64,000 nt of DNA. It comes from Schlesneria paludicola DSM 18645 (GTDB lineage: Bacteria > Planctomycetota > Planctomycetia > Planctomycetales > Planctomycetaceae). The stretch's first letter is position 1; every line of letters begins with the position of its first letter. The notes beneath the pieces are model-generated. The model was not told where the DNA came from. It made no database searches and saw nothing but the letters and a program-made list of their open reading frames with translations. Both the position numbers and the translations under genes were made by a program. Shown here one piece after another: positions 30,612 to 41,185 of this stretch. The stretch lies in the NCBI GenBank assembly GCA_945862235.1, contig CAMAYU010000009.1:1-64000 (forward strand), written 5' to 3'.

Positions 30612-33600
30612 TTACCTGCGGGCCAAGCCTGTCTTCGCGGGTTGGGCTTCGTGTTGAACCAGCCACAGCAGAACGGGGTTGGCGATGTAGATCGTGCTGT
30701 AACAGCCGGTCACGACGCCGATGATCATCGAGAATGCGAAGCCGTGAATCCCCTCGCCACCGGCGATGTACAGGACCACTACCACGATGAACGTACTAAG
30801 TGCGGTGAGCAACGTTCGGGACAACGTTTGATTCACGCTTTGATTGATCATTTCGTAACTGATCTTGGGGTTCTTTCCCTTGATCTCGCGGATGCGGTCG
30901 AAGATCACGATCGTGTCGTTCAGTGAGTAGCCGACGATGGTCAGCAGGCACGCGATCTGGTTCAGGTTAATTTTAAAGTCTTCGAGCATGAACAGCGGCC
31001 CGATCGGCGTCTTGCTGAGATACGCTCCCAGCGCGATACAGCCGACCGTCACGAGCACGTCGTGAGCCAGTGCGGCGACTGCGGCGTAACCGAAATAGAC
31101 CTTCTCAAATCGAAACCACATGTAAACCACGATCATCACGAGGCTGGCGATGATCGCCAGCAACGCATCGACTTTGGTGTTATTCGCGACGGAGGTTTCA
31201 AACGCATTCACTTCTTCAAACACGGGGGACGCCGCGAGGCGAGCCTGTACCGACTTGATACCAGCGTCCAGATCGCTGGCGATCACTTGGCGAGTCGTCC
31301 GCACCGTGAACTCGGTGAATTTCGGACTGCTCTCGACCTTGGTCCCCGCTTTTCTTGCCGCGTCAGCCTTCTCCTTTGCGGCGGGTTTCTCAGTGGCCGG
31401 ACCGCTTGCCGACAGCAGAAGCTGAACGGATTCGTATTTCACGCGGTTTTTGTCCGTCTTGATCGCAGACAATTCCCTAGAGAGGTATTCGATGACGGTG
31501 GCCTCAGACACGGGTTCGCTGAACGTCAGTACGGTTTGGTTTCCGCCTTCAAATCGCTGTGAGCTGCCTTCGAGTTTATCCGTGATCGGAGCCACCGTGC
31601 TGTCGGCCAGCGTGACGCGGAACAGGGCATGTTGAGCGTCATCAAAGGCCTTATTGATTCCGCTCGACACGAGCGATTGGTCCTGCACGGGAGTTCTCAT
31701 ACGGAACCGTATGCCACTCGTCATCGACTGTTGTTCGCCATCGGAGGTCAGTTGTTCGAGGCTCACCCCTTCCGGGAAGATTTTCGGAGCGGACGGCTCG
31801 TTGCTCACCGCCACATCGTTCAGCCGTTTCCGCACGTCATCCATCGACTGCTTCTCAATGAATTGGAATGTGACCATCGTGCCGCCGCTGAAGTCGATGT
31901 CCATGTTGGCACTGCCACGCACGAACAAGGCCGCCATGCCTGCTGCGATCAGCAAACCAGAACCGGCAAAGGCCACGCCGCGCTTGCTCAAGAAGTCGAT
32001 GTTCGTCTCGCCCAAAAATTGCATCATCTTGATCGTCTTGACCACTCGCTTGCGGTCGATGATTTCCAAGAGCAATTGGCCGAAGTAGAGGCAGGAAAAC
32101 ATACTCATCAGCAGGCCGATGAACAGCGAGACGGCGAACCCGCGAATCAGGTCGCTGCCGATCATGTAGAGAATCGCGGCCGTCAGCAGCGAGGCCACGT
32201 TACCGTCGAAGATGGCGGAAAAGGCCCGGTCAAAGCCATTTTGAATGGCGATCCGCAGATTGGCACCACGAGCAAACTCTTCCCTCATGCGTTCATAAAT
32301 CAGCACGTTGGAATCGACGGCCATCCCGATGGTGAGGACGATCCCCGCCAAACCGGGTAGCGTGAATGTGGCCGAGATGAAGGCCATCGCGCCGACGACC
32401 ATCAGCAGGTTGAGTGCGAGACTCAAATCGGCCACGACCCCTGCGACCTTGTAGTAAATCAGCATGAAGCCGAAGACGCAGAATGCGGAGATCAGGATCG
32501 CGGTCACACCCTTTTTACGCACGTCGCCCCCGAGCAGCGGGCTGATGGTGAATTCGCTGATGGGCGTGGGATTTAGAGGGACTTCGAGGGCACCGGCGTT
32601 GAGGACGGCCACCAATTCCTCGACTTCCTTCATCGTGAAGCTGCCGGTGATTTCTCCCGCACTCGTGATTCGCGATTGAATCGTCGGAGCCGAACAAACC
32701 TTGCCATCGAGCAGAATGGCCAACCGTCGCCGGAAACCTTGTGTCGGGCCATTCTCAGAATCAGGCAAGTTGGCTTGGGTCAGGTTTCCAAAGAGAAAGG
32801 CACCACGTCCGTTGAAGTGGAAACCGACCGCCGGACGACCGTTGTTGTCCAACTGAGCACGGGCTTGCGTGAGGTGATAGCCCGTCACGGTCTGGTCAGG
32901 AAGTTCCTGTTTGATCAGAAACTGAAGGACTTCCACATCCTTTCCTTCCGCGTTTGGCAGCGTCACCACGCGCGAGCCAACGTTGCCGCCGGTGTCCTTT
33001 TCCTTGCCTTGGGAGGCATCTCGCCAAGCGGCAACGACACGTTCTTTGACAAACAACTCACGTTGGTCTTTCGGCAGCGCCTCGGCGGCTTTGACCAAAT
33101 CCGGATGATCGACACGGTTCGCGAGGATGCCGAACTCAAGACTGCCGAGACGAGTGATCTTCGCCTTCATTTGCTCGACCAAATCGCGATCGACACCGGG
33201 AACAATGACTTCGATCCGGTCGGTACCGACGCCGCGCACGGTCATGTCGATCGTTCCCGACGGATTCACACGCTTCTTGATCGCATCGACCATTTGGCTG
33301 ACGGTGGCTTTGTTGACGACCTTTTTCTGGGCTTGGGCTTCTTTCGTGTCGATCTGGTAGACCAGATTCGTTCCCCCCGCGAGGTCAATTCCGAAGTGCA
33401 GGGCATTCGTCCAACTCTGCCCTCGCAGCATTTCAAAGGCGAATGGCGACAACGACATGCTGATCGTCATCAACACCACGCCAATGCGATGCGAGAGATC
33501 AGGCAAACGCAGCAGTCGGGCGATCAGTTCGCCCATCAAAAACGGAACAGTCACCACGAGGGCAAGCATGGTGAGAATCAAGGCTTCGCGGCCCATCCAT

Positions 33601-33662
33601 GCTGAGACTCCGGCGTCATTGGCGATGCGTGACAGGAGAAGAAACTGTGCAATTCCGTCCAT
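30612..33662 (-). CDS. secDF: protein translocase SecD-SecF fusion
   Basis: The single 1016-residue protein carries both subunits. The SecD part has FGIDLAGGTNLVYQ, a large periplasmic domain, LNAGALEVPLNPTPI and helices with IGMAVDSNVLIYERMREE. The SecF part begins near FLGETNIDFLSKRG, has MDIDFSGGTMVTF and ends with VGYSLNDTIVIFDRIREI. Twelve helices are expected. It uses the proton gradient to pull exported proteins off SecYEG. Fused SecDF occurs in several phyla. It is downstream of yajC and tgt, the conserved order. Confidence 0.96.
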   Translation of the reverse strand: MDGIAQFLLLSRIANDAGVSAWMGREALILTMLALVVTVPFLMGELIARLLRLPDLSHRIGVVLMTISMSLSPFAFEMLRGQSWTNALHFGIDLAGGTNLVYQIDTKEAQAQKKVVNKATVSQMVDAIKKRVNPSGTIDMTVRGVGTDRIEVIVPGVDRDLVEQMKAKITRLGSLEFGILANRVDHPDLVKAAEALPKDQRELFVKERVVAAWRDASQGKEKDTGGNVGSRVVTLPNAEGKDVEVLQFLIKQELPDQTVTGYHLTQARAQLDNNGRPAVGFHFNGRGAFLFGNLTQANLPDSENGPTQGFRRRLAILLDGKVCSAPTIQSRITSAGEITGSFTMKEVEELVAVLNAGALEVPLNPTPISEFTISPLLGGDVRKKGVTAILISAFCVFGFMLIYYKVAGVVADLSLALNLLMVVGAMAFISATFTLPGLAGIVLTIGMAVDSNVLIYERMREEFARGANLRIAIQNGFDRAFSAIFDGNVASLLTAAILYMIGSDLIRGFAVSLFIGLLMSMFSCLYFGQLLLEIIDRKRVVKTIKMMQFLGETNIDFLSKRGVAFAGSGLLIAAGMAALFVRGSANMDIDFSGGTMVTFQFIEKQSMDDVRKRLNDVAVSNEPSAPKIFPEGVSLEQLTSDGEQQSMTSGIRFRMRTPVQDQSLVSSGINKAFDDAQHALFRVTLADSTVAPITDKLEGSSQRFEGGNQTVLTFSEPVSEATVIEYLSRELSAIKTDKNRVKYESVQLLLSASGPATEKPAAKEKADAARKAGTKVESSPKFTEFTVRTTRQVIASDLDAGIKSVQARLAASPVFEEVNAFETSVANNTKVDALLAIIASLVMIVVYMWFRFEKVYFGYAAVAALAHDVLVTVGCIALGAYLSKTPIGPLFMLEDFKINLNQIACLLTIVGYSLNDTIVIFDRIREIKGKNPKISYEMINQSVNQTLSRTLLTALSTFIVVVVLYIAGGEGIHGFAFSMIIGVVTGCYSTIYIANPVLLWLVQHEAQPAKTGLARR

Positions 33663-33779
33663 TCGTGAGTTCCATTCCCTGTTCTAAGGTCTGATCTACT
33701 AAGTTCGAGTCAGTTCGGTTTGATAGTGTGTAAGTTGAATGATCGCCTGACGCAGAAGGAGAAATATCTGCGTGGAACC

Positions 33780-34145
33780 TCAGATCGTTTTCGGCGGCGT
33801 CTCAGAGGGAGGTTCGTCGGAGAACACTTCCGCGATCGCCGACTTGCGGAACTTGATCCGCGTGCTGTCATCGACCTTCAGAGTCACTTCCTTGCCGTCG
33901 GTCGAGACGTTGGCCACCGTACCGAAGATGCCGCCAATCGTGACCACGCGGTCGTTCTTCTTGAGATTGGCGAGTCCCTGATCGCGACGATTTTGATCGC
34001 GGCGCTTGGGGGAACTCATCACGAAATACAGCACGCTGATGACCGCTAAATACGGCAGCAACACTGTCCAAGGTGAAGGCCCGAACGCTCCCGCTGCAGG
34101 TTCCGCATCGGCAAGCAATAAGTTCCACATCGACGACACAAGCAT
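33780..34145 (-). CDS. yajC: preprotein translocase subunit YajC
   Basis: Small protein with one transmembrane helix (WTVLLPYLAVISVLYFVM) followed by the conserved YajC domain (KKNDRVVTIGGIFGTVANV, then VDDSTRIKFRKSAIAEVFSD). It associates with SecDF. ATG at 34145 is preferred to TTG at 34157. It lies between tgt and secDF on the same strand. Confidence 0.93.
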   Translation of the reverse strand: MLVSSMWNLLLADAEPAAGAFGPSPWTVLLPYLAVISVLYFVMSSPKRRDQNRRDQGLANLKKNDRVVTIGGIFGTVANVSTDGKEVTLKVDDSTRIKFRKSAIAEVFSDEPPSETPPKTI

Positions 34146-34201
34146 GAGTTTCAGCAAGTCCTACAGGCTACGGGCGATCCGGCCAAAAACGAGGCGGCAT
34201 C

Positions 34202-35317
34202 TTAGACGGACATTTCCCAACGGGCAAGTTGATCGGCTCGGAACTCCGTTGCTCGGCCTGCACGGATCGCGACTCGCAGGTCGCGAAGCAGCCGCTGATA
34301 AAACGTGAGGTTATGCAGTGAGAGCAGGATCGGGCCGAGCATCTCACCCGCGATGAACAAGTGCCGCAGGTACGCGCGGCTGAACTTCTGGCAGGCAAGG
34401 CACTCGCAATCGGGGTCCAATGGTTCCGAGGCAGTCCGATGTTTGAGGTTCCTCATTTTGACGCTCCCTCGACTGGTGAAGGCCGTTCCGTTGCGACCGT
34501 TGCGCGTCGGCATGACACAATCAAACAAGTCGATCCCACGCAGAATCCCTTCAATGAGGTCGATCGGCCGACCGACGCCCATCAAGTAGCGAGGCTTGTC
34601 CGTCGGCAGCATCGGCACCGTGTCATCAAGCGTCGTGTACATCGCGGCCGGTTCTTCGCCGACGCTCAGTCCGCCGATCGCGTAGCCGGGGAAGTCGAGC
34701 GGCAGGAGACCTTTCGCGGAATGTTCTCGCAACGCGATATTGGTCCCTCCCTGCACGATGCCGAACAACGCTTGGTCATCGCGCCGCTGAGCGTCTCGAC
34801 ACCGCGCGGCCCAGCGTGTCGTCCGATCGACCGCTGCGAGCAACTTCTCATACGGAGCGTCATGCGGCGGACATTCATCCAAACACATGATGACATCCGC
34901 CCCGAGCTGCTCCTGCACGAGAATCGCCTGGGCGGGAGACAGCTCCAACAAGCTGCCGTCGATGTGCGACCGAAAGACCACCTTGTCGTCGTCGAGCTTG
35001 CGTCGCGTGGCGAGGCTGAAGATTTGGAAACCGCCGCTGTCGGTCAGCATCGGGCCGTCCCAACCCATGAACTTGTGCAGTCCCCCGAGCTCCGCGACGA
35101 CTTCCGAGCCGGGTCGCAGCGCGAGGTGATACGTGTTCGACAACACCATCTGAGCGCCGGTCTGCTGCAGTTGATCGGGAGTCAGCCCCTTCACCGTGGC
35201 GAGAGTTCCGACGGGCATAAACGCGGGAGTCTCGACCACGCCGTGAGGCGTCACCCACCGACCGACTCGCGCGCCGGTCGCCGGATCGACGGCATCGAGA
35301 TGAAATTGAAACGCAGA
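34202..35317 (-). CDS. tgt: queuine tRNA-ribosyltransferase
   Basis: The roughly 371-residue TIM-barrel enzyme exchanges guanine for preQ1 at the wobble base of GUN-anticodon tRNAs. Visible hallmarks are [11 protein letters not shown] with the catalytic Asp, [27 protein letters not shown] with the nucleophile Asp, and the zinc ligands CECLAC with a downstream His. GTG at 35317 after AGGAG is preferred; the frame extends to TTG 35350. It is the first gene of tgt-yajC-secDF. Confidence 0.95.
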   Translation of the reverse strand, partial: SAFQFHLDAVDPATGARVGRWVTPHGVVETPAFMPVGTLATVKGLTPDQLQQTGAQMVLSNTYHLALRPGSEVVAELGGLHKFMGWDGPMLTDSGGFQIFSLATRRKLDDDKVVFRSHIDGSLLELSPAQAILVQEQLGADVIMCLDECPPHDAPYEKLLAAVDRTTRWAARCRDAQRRDDQALFGIVQGGTNIALREHSAKGLLPLDFPGYAIGGLSVGEEPAAMYTTLDDTVPMLPTDKPRYLMGVGRPIDLIEGILRGIDLFDCVMPTRNGRNGTAFTSRGSVKMRNLKHRTASEPLDPDCECLACQKFSRAYLRHLFIAGEMLGPILLSLHNLTFYQRLLRDLRVAIRAGRATEFRADQLARWEMSV

Positions 35318-35414
35318 CACGAACGAGAAAACTCCTGCGAGAAGGCACAACTCACCAGTCAGCAGCCTGCTGAGTGGGCGGGAAGATACAGAGGCTTGAT
35401 CGCATCGTCAGGGA

Positions 35415-35469
35415 TCAGGTGGTTCAAAGTTCACTTTTCGCGGCGAAAAATGAACTTTGAACCACCTGA
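35415..35469. repeat. palindromic repeat, family F, copy 1
   Basis: 27-bp arms 35415-35441 and 35443-35469 with one mismatch and almost no loop. A nearly identical copy is at 44987-45049. Confidence 0.9.
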
Positions 35470-35560
35470 CCCCGGCTCTCGCGGACGAGACACCGCGCAG
35501 AAGAGTCGCCGAATTCGCTGAGATCGTCGGGACCAAGGGGGGGCGGACTACAGCCGCGCA

Positions 35561-37102
35561 TCACGCCAGCATCTCCGAGATCACGCGGCTCGACTCGGGG
35601 ACGATGGGGATCGGGCGGCCGGTCTTGTCGGGTAGGAACTGGTGCGGATCGACGCCGAGCAAGTGGTACATCGTGGCGAGGACATCCTTCGGGCCGACGG
35701 GGTTCGAGACAACTTCGCCCGCGTGCTTGTCGGTCGCGCCGACGACTCGTCCGCGGGCGATGCCGCCGCCGGCGAAGAGGGCCGAGTACGCTTGCGACCA
35801 GTGATCGCGTCCGCCTCCTGCCGACCCATTGATCTTCGGCGTGCGACCATGCTCGCTGATGCAAACCACCAGCGTGTCATCGAGCATCCCGCGCTGTTCC
35901 AGATCGAGGACCAGTCCTGAGAACGCCTTGTCCAAGCCGGGCAAAAGCTGATCCGTCATGCGAGGGAAATGATTCCAGTGCGTGTCCCAAGCATCTCCCG
36001 CCAAGCCGTACTCGTCCCAGAAGACGCTGACGAGCCGAGTCCCCGCCTCCAGCATCCGCCTCGCAGCGAGACACGATTGCCCGACGAGCGTCATGCCGTA
36101 CAGCTCGCGCGTGGCGGCCGATTCTTGTCGCGAGTCGAGTGCCTCACTGACTTGCTTCGATTGGAGCAGCGAGTAAGCCATCTGTTGGAAGCTGTTCAGC
36201 GAACGACCGCGATCCGTCTTTTCAAGATCACGTCGCACGAGGTCCATCTGCGACAACAACGATCGGCGGCGGTCGAGTCGGTCGAGCGTCAGCGTCTCGG
36301 GAAGCGAAGTCGATGACAAACGGAAGTGCGCGTCACGTTCGCAGCCGACGTAGGGATCGAAGACTTCGAGGTCCTTCTTCTCACCAAGCGTCTTGTAAAC
36401 CGAGCGATCCGCCTTCCCGAGAAACTCGGTCCAGACCGGGTTGTAGGTCGCGCCGAGATAGCTCGCGTAAGGACCGGCTCGATGGACTTCGCCCGTCCGC
36501 TGCGTGCTGAAGGGAAACGGCAAGGCGACGTTTTGAGGGAACTCGGCCAAGCCGCCTCGTCGCGCCCGATCAACATATTCGACGACGCTGCCAAAGTACG
36601 GATGGTGTCGTGGGTCGGAGGGGCTCAGCTCCATGTTCGTGTCGATGGCGGGAGTACCGGTCATCGCGTAAGCCACGCCGTGGATCGGGTACTCGTGATG
36701 CAGCGACCTGAGCACTGTCACGCGATCCATCATCTTGGCCATGCGCGGCAGGTGTTCGCAGACATCAAGTCCCGGCAATGACGAGGCGATCGGCTGCATC
36801 GTCCCGCGAATCTCAGCCGGTGCGTTCGGCTTCATGTCCACTGTTTCCATCTGACTCGGCGAGCCATACAGAAACAGGATGATGCACCGCTTGGCCGAGC
36901 CGAAACCGTCGGGCAACTTGGCGATGCGGTCGAGTGCCGCGTTCGTCACCCCCGCGCGACTGGTCTCCGCTGCGCGAGCGGCATCCGCCGCGAACAATTG
37001 CGGCAGGCTCAGCCCGAGCAACCCGGTCCCGCCCACTTCAAGTAGTTCGCGCCGAGTCACTCCGTTGCACAGGCGTCGCGGGGAACTGAGGACTCGCAGC
37101 AT
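35561..37102 (-). CDS. DUF1501 protein, Tat-exported
   Basis: From ATG at 37102 (AGGAG 7 nt upstream) the 513-residue protein starts with a twin-arginine signal (TRRELLEVGGTGLLGLSLPQ). The alkaline-phosphatase-like fold follows: CIILFLYGSPSQMETVDMKP, GTRLVSVFWDEYG, TLVVCISEHGRTPKING and GGRDHWSQAYSALFAGGG. DUF1501 proteins are very abundant in Planctomycetes, usually beside DUF1549/DUF1553 cytochrome partners; none is seen here. The longer frame to 37189 only translates a family B repeat. Substrate unknown, probably a sulfated or phosphorylated polymer. Confidence 0.92.
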   Translation of the reverse strand: MLRVLSSPRRLCNGVTRRELLEVGGTGLLGLSLPQLFAADAARAAETSRAGVTNAALDRIAKLPDGFGSAKRCIILFLYGSPSQMETVDMKPNAPAEIRGTMQPIASSLPGLDVCEHLPRMAKMMDRVTVLRSLHHEYPIHGVAYAMTGTPAIDTNMELSPSDPRHHPYFGSVVEYVDRARRGGLAEFPQNVALPFPFSTQRTGEVHRAGPYASYLGATYNPVWTEFLGKADRSVYKTLGEKKDLEVFDPYVGCERDAHFRLSSTSLPETLTLDRLDRRRSLLSQMDLVRRDLEKTDRGRSLNSFQQMAYSLLQSKQVSEALDSRQESAATRELYGMTLVGQSCLAARRMLEAGTRLVSVFWDEYGLAGDAWDTHWNHFPRMTDQLLPGLDKAFSGLVLDLEQRGMLDDTLVVCISEHGRTPKINGSAGGGRDHWSQAYSALFAGGGIARGRVVGATDKHAGEVVSNPVGPKDVLATMYHLLGVDPHQFLPDKTGRPIPIVPESSRVISEMLA

Positions 37103-37148
37103 GAGCAGGCTCCTGAATCGAACACACGGCAAACTGCCCATCGAAAAA

Positions 37149-37226
37149 CGTAGGGTAAGCGTCTCGCTTACCCGTGATCGCAGTTTCATACGACCGAGAA
37201 CGGGTAAGCGAGTCGCTGACCCTACG
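37149..37226. repeat. palindromic repeat, family B, copy 2
   Basis: 26-bp arms 37149-37174 and 37201-37226 with a few mismatches, between the HEAT-protein and DUF1501 genes. Confidence 0.85.
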
Positions 37227-37281
37227 GCTGAGGCATCGATTGCATCTTATGCCGACGAATCGGGAAGGCTCAAGCCGGGTG

Positions 37282-38637
37282 TCACTTCTTCTTGAGCGGC
37301 TTATCCGCGCCGCCTGCCGTTTTCTCGGCGGCCCACCACAAATGCCATGTTCGTTCGTCGTAGCCGAAGTCCCGCTTGGTGATCTTCTGCAAGCTCGCCA
37401 GCACGTCCTGATTCCAGTGGTCTACTTTGACGAGGACCAATTTCTTGGGAGCCGCCGGTGCCGTGCTGTCGAGAACGATTGCTCCCTGCGGCAATTGCCC
37501 CGTACGCATCGCCGCTTCGACTTCAGGCGGCAGGTTGCTGGAGTTGCCGCCGAACGTCCCGTCAGTGCGGTAGCTGTAGGATGTGCCCGGTCGTTCATTG
37601 GTCGGGACGCTGTAGCGGTGCGTCGTCACCAGCGCGTCGATCAACGGCGCGATGGCCCGTTCGTCTCCGACTCGCCCGAGTGCAGCGGCGGCTCGACTGA
37701 CGATCGTGTTGTACTCGCTCCTCAACTCCTTGATGAACGCGGCCTGTGCCTGTTCAAACTTGTCGGAGCCGATCGCGTTGAGCGACGTGTAACGCACCTC
37801 GGGGTCCACGTCGAACAACGCCAGCTTCACCAATCCCGAAGCCGCTTTTCCACCGGATAGCTTGGAGAGAAGGCTTGCTCCCATGAGCCGTAAGTCACGG
37901 CGAGAGTCCTCGCACAAGAACCGAATCACGGCGGGGGCCGCCTGGATCTCGTCAATCTGCTGAAGTGCGACCAGTCCCTGCTGACGACGTTCTTCGTGGC
38001 GGCCGATGATCCAACCGTGCCACAGCTTGATCTTTTGGAACCACTCGCGCTCCTGCCCCAACTCAGCGGTCGTCTTCTGCAGAACATCGAGTTCCTGCGT
38101 CGTGACGTAACGCCCCTTGTATTTGACGTAGCCTTGAGCGGCCATCATTTCGTCCCGATCAACCCAACCACCATCGTTCCAGACGCGACCGAGCGCCACC
38201 TGAGCCTTCTCATGATTGGCATCGTGTTCGACCACCTTGAGCAGATGTACTTCCCGCTGCCGCGACAGCCCGTTGAGTCGGCACCATTCGGCCAGTCCCC
38301 AGTGAGCCTCCAGTGTGTCGGCCACGCGCCGGGCTTTGGACTCGTACTCTTCGACCACCATCGGGCGCATCGAGACGAACAGTGTGTCGCTCTTCAAGAC
38401 GACAACCGTCGCCCCCGTCAGCGACTCCAGTCGAATCGACTCCGCAGGCACTGCACCGGTCGCTGGCGAGCGGACAATCCGTCCACGCAGCTCACCGCCG
38501 TTGGCCAACTTGACCAGATCGGCTGGAGCGGGCGAGGCCGTCAGCAACACAAGCAACCCCGCCACGAAGACGATCCCACAGAAATGCCCTTGGGCCGGCT
38601 TTCGATTGCATCGCAGGAGAAAAGCAGACTTAGTCAT
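37282..38637 (-). CDS. exported HEAT-repeat protein
   Basis: The 451-residue protein has an N-terminal signal peptide (IVFVAGLLVLLTASPAPA), a small beta region (LVKLANGGELRGRIV) and alpha-solenoid repeats (AAPAVIRFLCEDSRRDLRLM, ASGLVKLALFDVDPEVRYTS, VSRAAAALGRVGDERAIAPL). It ends with a planctomycete-style segment (DFGYDERTWHLWWAAEK). HEAT repeats bind proteins; the partner is unknown. The family appears specific to Planctomycetes, but I cannot name it. Confidence 0.82.
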   Translation of the reverse strand: MTKSAFLLRCNRKPAQGHFCGIVFVAGLLVLLTASPAPADLVKLANGGELRGRIVRSPATGAVPAESIRLESLTGATVVVLKSDTLFVSMRPMVVEEYESKARRVADTLEAHWGLAEWCRLNGLSRQREVHLLKVVEHDANHEKAQVALGRVWNDGGWVDRDEMMAAQGYVKYKGRYVTTQELDVLQKTTAELGQEREWFQKIKLWHGWIIGRHEERRQQGLVALQQIDEIQAAPAVIRFLCEDSRRDLRLMGASLLSKLSGGKAASGLVKLALFDVDPEVRYTSLNAIGSDKFEQAQAAFIKELRSEYNTIVSRAAAALGRVGDERAIAPLIDALVTTHRYSVPTNERPGTSYSYRTDGTFGGNSSNLPPEVEAAMRTGQLPQGAIVLDSTAPAAPKKLVLVKVDHWNQDVLASLQKITKRDFGYDERTWHLWWAAEKTAGGADKPLKKK

Positions 38638-38790
38638 GATCTCGCCACAGCACCAAGGGCAGACAGACGTCTAGATGAACGACAAACCAAGGCGTCAGGA
38701 TTCTACGAACGGCGAATCGACGTTCGCAAGACGCTGCTGTTGATCGCCGGTGTTTATGCCTTACGCGGGATGAAGAGCGCGCATTTCATG

Positions 38791-38847
38791 CTAACCCGAA
38801 GCGTGAACGAGGACGCGTGTTGAATCCTCGCTTACGCTTCGGGTTAG
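38791..38847. repeat. palindromic repeat, family A, copy 2
   Basis: 23-bp arms 38791-38813 and 38825-38847 with one mismatch. Confidence 0.88.
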
Positions 38848-39168
38848 TGTCAGCGTCTGCCGCGTGAGGTATTTGCCTGACGCGGTCATCGTCGAGTCGG
38901 CCTGATTGATACGGCAATGCAGTCGAACTGGCGTCTTCGGAATAAAAGTTTGTTGCCAGTTCGTCTGGCGAACGGTTTTGCCGGATGGGTAGCATTCGCC
39001 GCACTCGCGGATGCTAACTGCCGCTCCGAGAGGCGGACGTTCGTTCACCTTTCCCGCGCGAAAGGCCGACGCAACACGACGACATTCTGCTTCGCCTCAA
39101 CGTATTGCTCTCAATCGCCTGTTTACGAACCGTAGGGTTGACGCCCCGTCCGTCCGTTTTCAACTGAA

Positions 39169-39211
39169 GTTTTGCTCGGACGAGATGCCCAAGCTACGTT
39201 TTTCAACAGGC
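39169..39211. repeat. dispersed repeat, family H, reversed copy
   Basis: The reverse complement, TGTTGAAAAACGTAGCTTGG, matches 30435-30470. Confidence 0.65.
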
Positions 39212-39301
39212 CCTTAAGCCCTTGGCTCCGAAGATGGGTTCTCACTGAGACTGCGGGTTCCCGCGAACCACGCCAGTCCCGCGAACCCCGAAAGTGCAAA
39301 C

Positions 39302-40588
39302 ATGACAACTTGGAATCGCGTCGTGGTGGGGAGCGTCTGTTGGGCGCTGTTGTCGGGCGTCGCGTTGGCTCAACGCCAAACGGCGGACAAGGTTTTACCG
39401 ACTCAACAGCAGTTGAGCCGGTTCGGTTTGGAGCGGGCTTGGTGGGGTCAGGCCACGCTCAATCCCAGCCGCGACAAAGTGCGGCACGTCACCGTGGACG
39501 AAGACATTGTCTACATTCAGGCGTCATCTGGTTCGACCACGGCGTTCAACTCGGAAACGGGCGAACGACTCTGGGCGATTCAATTGGGGCGTTTCGACCA
39601 ACCGAGCTTCGCGGCGGTCTCGAATGAAGACCTCGCACTGTTCGTTGTCGGCTCGACGATGTACGGCATTGAGAAAGCGACCGGAAAAACGGCGTGGACG
39701 CTCATTCTGCCGGGCCAGCCTTCAACCGGCCCCTCCGTCGATGACAACCAAGTCTACGTCGGTACGTTGGACGGCAGTGTTTATGCCTTCAGCCTCCGGA
39801 AGATTCGGCGGCTCTACCAAGAGCAGCGGCTGCCGCAATGGTCGCACGAGGCGTTGGCATGGCGTTACCAAGCTGGAAAGGAAGTGACCTCGCCACCCAT
39901 CGTGACGGGACGCGTGGTCAACTTCGCGAGCCGCGATGGTTCGCTGTACTCGGTCAGCGCGGCAGACCGGAAGCTCGTCTATCAGATGGAAACCGACAAG
40001 CCGATCGTGGCTCCACTGGCCCGCTCGGGCAAGCTGCAGTTTTTGGCGTCCGAAGACTTCACGTTCTATGCGATCAATGTGGACAACGGTCGCGTGAGTT
40101 GGGAATTCACCTCCGGGCTACCGATCCGCCGCGCTCCCTACGTCGTGGCGAACGACTTGTTTGTGATGCCCGATCGCGGCGGCATGTACTGCCTCGATGC
40201 ATCCACGGGGACGCAGCGGTGGTGGCAGCCGAACCTGATTCGCTTCCTGGCCATCGCGGGTGACGCGATGTACGCCTCGGATGAAGACGGCAACCTGATC
40301 AAGACCAACAAGGCGACCGGCGTCATCGCGGGGTCGTATCCCCTGCGAGCCTTCTCAGTCAAAGTCTCTAATGACCGTACGGATCGCATCTACATGGCCA
40401 CCGAAAGTGGCTTGATCATCGCGCTGCGACAGAAGGGCGAGTCGCTGCCAACCTTCCACAAGTTTCCAGACCGACTGCCAATCCTGCCATTGGTTGAGCC
40501 GGAAGAAGGAACCACGGAAGAGGCCAAACCTGCTGACGAGGCCAAGCCTGCTGCGGACGCGGCAACTGATGACAACGCGACCAATTGA
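39302..40588 (+). CDS. exported PQQ-like beta-propeller protein
   Basis: A 428-residue protein with a signal peptide (VVVGSVCWALLSGVALAQ) and repeated propeller blades of the PQQ/BamB type (SGSTTAFNSETGERLWAIQL, STMYGIEKATGKTAWTLILP, YAINVDNGRVSWEFTSGLP, GMYCLDASTGTQRWWQPNL). The C-terminal tail is Ala/Glu/Lys-rich and disordered. PQQ-dehydrogenase catalytic residues are not apparent, so it is probably a structural or binding protein of the envelope. Neighbouring genes do not clarify its role. Confidence 0.85.
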   Translation: MTTWNRVVVGSVCWALLSGVALAQRQTADKVLPTQQQLSRFGLERAWWGQATLNPSRDKVRHVTVDEDIVYIQASSGSTTAFNSETGERLWAIQLGRFDQPSFAAVSNEDLALFVVGSTMYGIEKATGKTAWTLILPGQPSTGPSVDDNQVYVGTLDGSVYAFSLRKIRRLYQEQRLPQWSHEALAWRYQAGKEVTSPPIVTGRVVNFASRDGSLYSVSAADRKLVYQMETDKPIVAPLARSGKLQFLASEDFTFYAINVDNGRVSWEFTSGLPIRRAPYVVANDLFVMPDRGGMYCLDASTGTQRWWQPNLIRFLAIAGDAMYASDEDGNLIKTNKATGVIAGSYPLRAFSVKVSNDRTDRIYMATESGLIIALRQKGESLPTFHKFPDRLPILPLVEPEEGTTEEAKPADEAKPAADAATDDNATN

Positions 40589-40777
40589 TATGACTGGCAT
40601 TCTTTTTCGCAGGTAGCGACTCGGGGCGTCAGTCAGGCTTCCAACTCACGGGCCGGGTTTTGTATAGTCCGCCCCCGCTTGAACCGGCCCGGCCATTCGC
40701 GTTCGCTTTGCAGTGTGCAATGCGTGGCAAATTGGTGCTGTTTGCCAAAGCCACCTTACGTGTGAGTCGCCTGAACC

Positions 40778-41185
40778 ATGAAGACTCCTCTCGCTGAACG
40801 ACCTCGCCGGATGCGTCTCTGCTTTCATCCCCATGCCTATGTCTTTCTTTCAGAAGCACTGAAGACCGCTCAAGAGATCGCGGGCAGTCAACACGCCAGC
40901 GAACGCCTTGATGAGACTCATCACATCTCCGGCCAACAACTGCTGGAAGGCGTGCGAGTCCTCGGGCTGCGGCAGTACGGTTCGATGGCTCCCGTCGTCT
41001 TCCGTCACTGGGGCCTGCAAACCACCGACGACTTCGGTCGCATGGTTTTTGAAATGATCGAACGGGGCGAAATGAGAAAGTCCGAGCACGATCAGCTCAG
41101 TGACTTCCACGCACTCTTCACTTTCGACGAAGCCTTCTCCGAAGGCTACCGCATCGACGTGACCAAGGCGTTCCGCCGACTGTGA
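40778..41185 (+). CDS. Minf_1886 family protein
   Basis: The 135-residue soluble protein matches the pattern of the Minf_1886 family known from Verrucomicrobia and Planctomycetes: FHPHAYVFLSEALKTAQ, HHISGQQLLEGVRVLGLRQY, TTDDFGRMVFEMIERGEMRK and the acidic FTFDEAFSEGY end. No biochemical function is established. A short conserved start MRLCFHPHAY at codon 12 is an alternative. Confidence 0.85.
   Translation: MKTPLAERPRRMRLCFHPHAYVFLSEALKTAQEIAGSQHASERLDETHHISGQQLLEGVRVLGLRQYGSMAPVVFRHWGLQTTDDFGRMVFEMIERGEMRKSEHDQLSDFHALFTFDEAFSEGYRIDVTKAFRRL

Larger units (their letters stand above)
38638..39301. other. intergenic, about 660 nt
   Basis: No gene recognised. It carries a family A repeat (38791-38847) and a reversed family H repeat (39169-39211). 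The promoter of the PQQ-propeller gene should lie near the right end. Confidence 0.6.
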